Source of the DNA: UBA6049 sp965662345
Lineage (GTDB): Bacteria; Bacteroidota; Bacteroidia; Flavobacteriales_G; Salibacteraceae
Length of the DNA: 23,739 bases
Direction: 5' to 3'
NCBI GenBank assembly: GCA_965662345.1
Contig: CBFIHE010000036.1
Location: 1 to 23,739 of the forward strand
In this document: in pieces, positions 22,849 through 23,739 of the stretch
How positions within the stretch are numbered: position 1 is the first letter of the stretch
Layout: every line of letters starts with the position of its first letter
Position numbers and translations under genes: made by a program
Notes under the pieces: generated by a model
The model's input: the letters and a program-made list of their open reading frames with translations, nothing else
The model's database searches: none
Told to the model about the DNA's origin: nothing

Positions 22849-23739
22849 TTGATTTTCTTTTTCAATCACGCAGCTTTACCTTTTGGACTTGAGTTTACAA
22901 TGGTGCTAGCTCCGTTTTTAATCTACTACCTACGTGAAACGAAATACATCCAACATGTATTTGTGCCCTTAGTGGTAATCAGCCTATATGCAATGATTCA
23001 TGCTCTAATAGGGGTACAGTTGACTTCCTTTCTAGTTTCTTCTGGAATACAGTTGCTTTTGCTTATATCGGTTATGTCTTTCTTGTGTTATTACCAAAAT
23101 GAAAAGGCCATGAGCGTTATATTCAAGCGACTAGCACTTATAAATGCTTCCTTAACCCTTGTTGCAGTAATTACACTCTTCTCAGATTCCTTAAAGCCTG
23201 TATTTTGGTATTTAGTGCCGTTTACCTTTGGAGAAGAACCTATTCCTAGGCTTAAGCTCTTTAGTCTTGAGGCTTCTCATTACTCATTTGCGCTAATTCC
23301 ATTGTTCTTCTATTTCTTCTTTAATGCGGTAAGGGAATTCAAACTAGGAACCATGAATTTCTTCTTGGCTTGCGCCTTGGGCATTAGTTTAATCTTGTCA
23401 TTTTCTCTTGGTGTTTTAGCTGTAATAGCCATTTCTTTGGCAGTAGTGGTGCTTGTGAAGTTCAGACACTTCCTTTCTTCTTCGAATCCAGGAAAAAGTA
23501 TGCTTGTGCTGAGTGCCATGCTAGGGGTGGGTTTAATAGCATTGTTGATTTTCTATCCAGAAAATCCCTTGTTTACCCGCATCAATAATCTCTTTATGGG
23601 GCAAGACACCTCTGGTAGAGGGCGCACTTATGAAGCGTTTGATGTGGCTCGCATGGTATTAGACTTAAATAATGCCCTGTTTGGTATTGGATTAGGACAA
23701 TTCAAGGTTGTAGGGCGAGAGGCTTGGATCTACTATTAT
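22849..23739 (+). CDS. Wzy/O-antigen ligase-like membrane protein (3' truncated by window edge)
   Basis: An open frame runs from a stop at 22795-22797 to the right edge, about 297 codons from the TTG 22849. The product is highly hydrophobic with many membrane segments (LVVISLYAMIHALIG, LLLLISVMSFL, ISLILSFSLGVLAVIAISLA). It contains a region typical of the O-antigen ligase/Wzy polymerase family: GQDTSGRGRTYEAFDVARMVL, then NNALFGIGLGQFKVVG. It should polymerise or ligate the exported glycan. The start is uncertain: TTG 22849 removes part of the first membrane helix, and ATG 22900 removes all of it. An ATA at 22810, overlapping the flippase stop as ATAG, would give a natural N-terminus (I/M-EKSVNISFVLVVLIFFF). 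The C-terminal part is outside the window. Confidence 0.8.
   Translation, partial: MIFFFNHAALPFGLEFTMVLAPFLIYYLRETKYIQHVFVPLVVISLYAMIHALIGVQLTSFLVSSGIQLLLLISVMSFLCYYQNEKAMSVIFKRLALINASLTLVAVITLFSDSLKPVFWYLVPFTFGEEPIPRLKLFSLEASHYSFALIPLFFYFFFNAVREFKLGTMNFFLACALGISLILSFSLGVLAVIAISLAVVVLVKFRHFLSSSNPGKSMLVLSAMLGVGLIALLIFYPENPLFTRINNLFMGQDTSGRGRTYEAFDVARMVLDLNNALFGIGLGQFKVVGREAWIYYY

Noticed and set aside
23310..23519. Minus-strand 69-codon frame near the right edge
   Set aside because: It is antisense to the Wzy-like membrane protein; its Lys-rich translation is the usual complement of a Phe/Leu-rich membrane gene.
1..23739. CRISPR array, insertion sequence, prophage or toxin-antitoxin module
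   Set aside because: No regularly spaced repeats, no transposase or integrase frame, no terminal inverted repeats and no recognisable toxin or antitoxin were seen.

Overview
The window looks like a chromosomal segment of a marine Bacteroidota bacterium, most likely Flavobacteriales. It has low-to-medium GC and a PorQ-type component of the type IX secretion system (T9SS). A large secreted protein ends in a T9SS YPNP-type sorting domain, and there are several lipoproteins. Promoter-like TAnnTTTG (-7) boxes recur close to start codons, and Shine-Dalgarno sequences are mostly absent. The sequence is a draft scaffold with a run of ten N at 22698-22707.

Layout. (1) 1-1672, plus: C-terminal part of a TamB-like envelope protein, running convergently into 3958-1656, minus: mnmA (tRNA thiolation) and ribBA (riboflavin). 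(2) 5652-4040, minus: a 2OG-Fe(II) oxygenase and a YceI-like lipoprotein, ended by a hairpin terminator. (3) 5754-10202, plus: an MBL-fold hydrolase, a coupled 104-residue protein of unknown function, porQ, cmk and a secreted M48 metallopeptidase. (4) 11478-10210, minus: hutI. (5) 13959-11647, minus: a choice-of-anchor I beta-propeller protein exported by T9SS, with its own terminator. (6) 13960-14244: a gene-poor spacer. (7) 16828-14277, minus: recQ, a small lipoprotein with Cys-rich repeats, and tRNA-Pro(TGG) with its own promoter and terminator. (8) 18729-17000, minus: a 66-residue membrane protein, a lipoprotein-type msrA and an AraC-family regulator. (9) 18807 to the right edge, plus: a surface polysaccharide locus with a methyltransferase, a sulfotransferase, a Wzz-like chain-length protein, a Wzx-like flippase and a truncated Wzy/O-antigen-ligase-like protein.

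How the genes work together. Most of the left and centre is housekeeping and envelope biology. TamB, PorQ, the T9SS cargo, the lipoproteins and the M48 peptidase all act at or beyond the inner membrane. The right end is the start of a surface glycan assembly cluster; its sulfotransferase suggests a sulfated polymer, which would fit a marine organism.

I found no convincing new defence or mobile system. The observations most worth a second look are the RibBA protein whose GTP cyclohydrolase II half has lost its zinc site, the adhesin-like domain inserted into the secreted propeller protein, the sulfotransferase-bearing glycan locus, and the unexplained spacer beside tRNA-Pro.
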